From Branchiostoma floridae (Eukaryota; Chordata; Leptocardii; Amphioxiformes; Branchiostomatidae): a DNA stretch of 55,212 nucleotides. Made by a program: the position numbers and the translations under genes. The stretch covers positions 25,146,222 to 25,201,433 of the forward strand of contig NC_049986.1 in the NCBI RefSeq assembly GCF_000003815.2, read 5' to 3'. This document shows positions 52,491 to 55,212 of the stretch, in pieces. Position 1 is the first letter of the stretch. Each line of letters begins with the position of its first letter. A model generated the notes under the pieces. That model did not search any database. It had not been told where the DNA came from and saw nothing but the letters and a program-made list of their open reading frames with translations.

Positions 52491-53599
52491 CTGCTTTCGT
52501 GTTCAAAGTTTAAAGAATGATATAACCGAAATATATACAAACAATAAGGATATCATTTTGGCTAGTGTCGAACAGATACGTTTTTTGAATAGTTCGATTT
52601 TTACTTGACAACTCGTAATAGATATGTGGCAAACGTGCACCATTTAAAAGTCGTCCAAAAGACCGCAAACATTTATAAACCAACACGAAACTACCCATCT
52701 GCCATGGGTTAGCTCAGAAGACACTCGGTACAAAAGAATTTTTGATCTGTCAATTCATAAACATATGAATATATTTCCGACCCCCTGGGCAGGCACCTCC
52801 CTTCCGCGCTGCGGACAGGAAGGACAACCGAACAGGCACTTCCCTGGCGTGCAGAGGACAGGAAGGCGGGAGAAAGTTCGGCAGGGCCAGGAAGCGGCCA
52901 GAAGTAAAGAAGAAAACTGAGATGATGATAACTACAAACGATCCTTCTCCCGGGGAGGGGAAAACAAACATGGCTGATGAGTCAAGGTCAAGTCTGGCTC
53001 GGCAAATGACCTTGATGTCAGTGTCTTGTTGAAGAGCATCTTGTTTCAGTTGAACCTGACTTAAGTGTGGTTCCAAGGAGTGTTATGTTTCAACCTTCTT
53101 GTTTAGTTTCTTGGCAGACAGAAGTCCGTGGGAGGGGTGTGTTTGTGTGTGAGTGTATGTGCTGGGGTTTTCCCGGGTTTACTCACCGAGTGGCTGCCAA
53201 GTAAGCCTACAGCCGTCTGGTGTTAGTAACCATGTTATGTCAGACAGGCCAAGTTCACACCACAAAAATGTCTTCCAACTTGACGTTTGGTTGACAAGTA
53301 CGTTTTTGGTGATCCAAATGTTCATTTCAATAGGACCGAGTCATCTATGAGTTAATCCTTATTTAGTCCGTCGCACTTGACTGTGATTTTCTAGCCTTAA
53401 GGCACTTCTCTCAGTTTTCCCTTAAAACTTTCTCATGTTCCGTCTGCGGTTGGTCCAGTAATCCGAACTGATGACGTTTACCATGACGTCACGGTGCGTG
53501 TTCTAATGCCTGTCATCTGTAGTAACTGTCGGGACATGATCAAAGGAGAGATTCTCACCACAACAGAGAAATGACACAGGAGTGGCGAGGACGTTCCGT

Positions 53600-53822
53600 T
53601 GACTCCCTTAAGCTATAACTATGGGGATTTAATGACAAGACAAGTCGGCTTCAAATGTGTGCCAGGCTATCAGACTTTACTCACAGCGCTTATAGCAGTG
53701 TTTCACTGGTGTCTATACCCCTTAAGCTATAACTGAGGGGACTGATACAAAAGACAAGTCGTCATCAAATGTGTGGCTGTCAGGCTTTACTAATAGCGCT
53801 TCCAGCTAGTGTTTAACTGATG
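53600..53822. repeat. Two-copy tandem duplication, period about 113 bp
   Basis: CCCTTAAGCTATAACT, GACAAGTCG.C.TCAAATG, CAG.CTTTACT..AGCGCTT occur in each half. Confidence 0.85.
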
Positions 53823-53829
53823 TCCCTTT

Positions 53830-55212
53830 TAAAAGTAGATATTGTCCCGGCCCTATTATGTATATTGAAGATTAAGACACGAAACTCTTTTATCAACCCC
53901 TGCTGGACTGATGCGCTTGCATGTCCGGTAAGTGGATATAAAGTCAATTTGTTGAACTCAGTTTTACAATAAAGACACACATATATGCCCTCCTTTCGGT
54001 CAATATTGACCACAATAAAATTTCAATTAATATCAGTCCTACAGCTTTGATTATTAGTAAACAGTACTACGTGGCTCTCTGCCACACAGGGCACATCTAT
54101 AAACTGACCCAGCTAGGATTGTTGTAGAGTTCTTTTCTCAGGATTCGCTTTGAATTTGTACAGCTAGTAACTTGGCTGTAGAGACACATTACCCTAGTTT
54201 TTGTGTCAAAGTATATCAATACAAAATACAGTCACTAGTACACAAACCGACACTAACAGGAAGCTCCAAGGCCGAGCAGATGATCATTCAATAACAACCC
54301 TTAAATTGCAGGAAATGTGACGACCGTGAAAACCACGCAGGTGGAGATTACTACATATGTAACGTCACTCATAGCTGACTGGCCTATAGGTAAGTGACGT
54401 TAAGAACGTCACAGAGAAAACGTTACCATAATGACTTGTCTTGTTACGAAATTCCAATAGCTAAATGTATGAATTCAGGGCGTTAAGTTAACGTTACTTT
54501 TTTCATAATTTTACCATTTATACACAAGTCACTGATATAACATTGGCACAACAGAACCTGCCGCATAACCACCGTGAAACTGTGGGAAGTGGTCTGTTAG
54601 CCCGACGGGAGGTCATTATCCAATAACCACCGGTAAACAAGGCGAGACGGGTGGTGATTATCCAGCACCGGTTGGTGCAGATTATTAGAGACATATGAAG
54701 ACGTGTGTGGCCCGACATTGAAACTGCACAAGTTAACTAACCAGGTCCCCGGTATACCTGAACCTCTGTCACCGGAACATGTCTTACGCCAAAGTCAGAA
54801 AGCTAGCGGCCACTGAGAATCTATATTGTAGTAAGAAGCGAGAAGAAGTTGAACTTGTACATACTAGAATGTATAGGTGATAAGATACCTTTTTATCAAA
54901 ATTGTACCTTATCACTAGCGCTACGACCTGTACCTAGCTTGTTTGAGCACAAATGTACAATAAAGGTCATTCATTCATTCATTATATTACAAATCTCAGC
55001 AAATTTCAATGTATCCTTATATACTCTTCTCTACTCTACTCTTAATGTGCGTGGCAATTTTTTTCATGTAATTATCTTGTTTTCTCTCCCAAGGTTAGTG
55101 ATAATCTTAATGATAGTTAACGAGTTAACGACTAGTTGGGCGGCCTTGGCTATCCGTTACAGACGATAAACAACAAAGACAGCTACAATTCGCCAGTCTG
55201 GCTCACTTTTCT
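53830..55212. other. No gene seen to the window end
   Basis: Only a LINE-like tail (TGTACAATAAAGGTCATTCA then (ATTC)n at about 54950-54985). ORFs have no recognised family. Confidence 0.45.

Noticed and set aside
52750-53076. 108-residue minus ORF
   Set aside because: No conserved domain, no supporting splice signals; composition looks non-coding.

Overview
The window looks like nuclear DNA of an invertebrate chordate, most likely amphioxus (Branchiostoma). This is an inference. It rests on spliced genes with GT-AG introns, an animal group IV cytosolic phospholipase A2, a long C2H2 zinc-finger gene, an LRR transmembrane receptor with a repetitive tyrosine-bearing tail, tRNA-headed SINEs, LINE tails, foldback elements and very abundant minisatellites. 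Four 100-N runs (11474, 38143, 42455, 51245) are assembly gaps.

Layout. 1-4.1 kb: a 51-bp minisatellite of about 52 units, followed by a paralogous copy of its flanks that holds only one unit. 5.3-5.9 kb: AT-rich tandem repeats with octamer-like motifs. 6.1-9.45 kb (+): an LRR transmembrane receptor whose reading frame is broken by a 1-base deletion and later by a SINE insertion. 9.8-12.7 kb: no recognised gene. 12.75-37.2 kb (-): a complete cytosolic phospholipase A2 (PLA2G4A-like). I reconstructed 16 coding exons with consistent splice phases, giving 764 aa. Nested inside its introns on the + strand are a 19-finger C2H2 gene (about 18.1-22.6 kb) and two tRNA-Lys(TTT) genes that each appear to contain a 38-nt intron. 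37.3-55.2 kb: no gene I can support, only transposon pieces (a deleted mariner, SINE, LINE tails, foldbacks), microsatellites, small tandem duplications and possible regulatory clusters.

The most striking observation is that many exon edges of the phospholipase gene are tandemly copied into the adjoining intron. The repeat unit includes the splice site plus 10-80 bp of coding sequence. I see this at about twelve exon edges, with 1 to 13 extra copies each. The exon 6 donor array has 14 copies of 54 bp, and exon 9 is flanked on both sides by copies of its own ends. I recall, unverified, a report of minisatellites over exon-intron junctions in the amphioxus Adh gene, so the phenomenon may be a known amphioxus trait. 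Its scale within one gene is still notable.

The genes do not form an operon or an obvious pathway. The phospholipase releases arachidonate from membranes, the LRR protein is a probable cell-surface recognition receptor, the zinc-finger protein is a probable nuclear DNA-binding factor, and the tRNAs serve translation.
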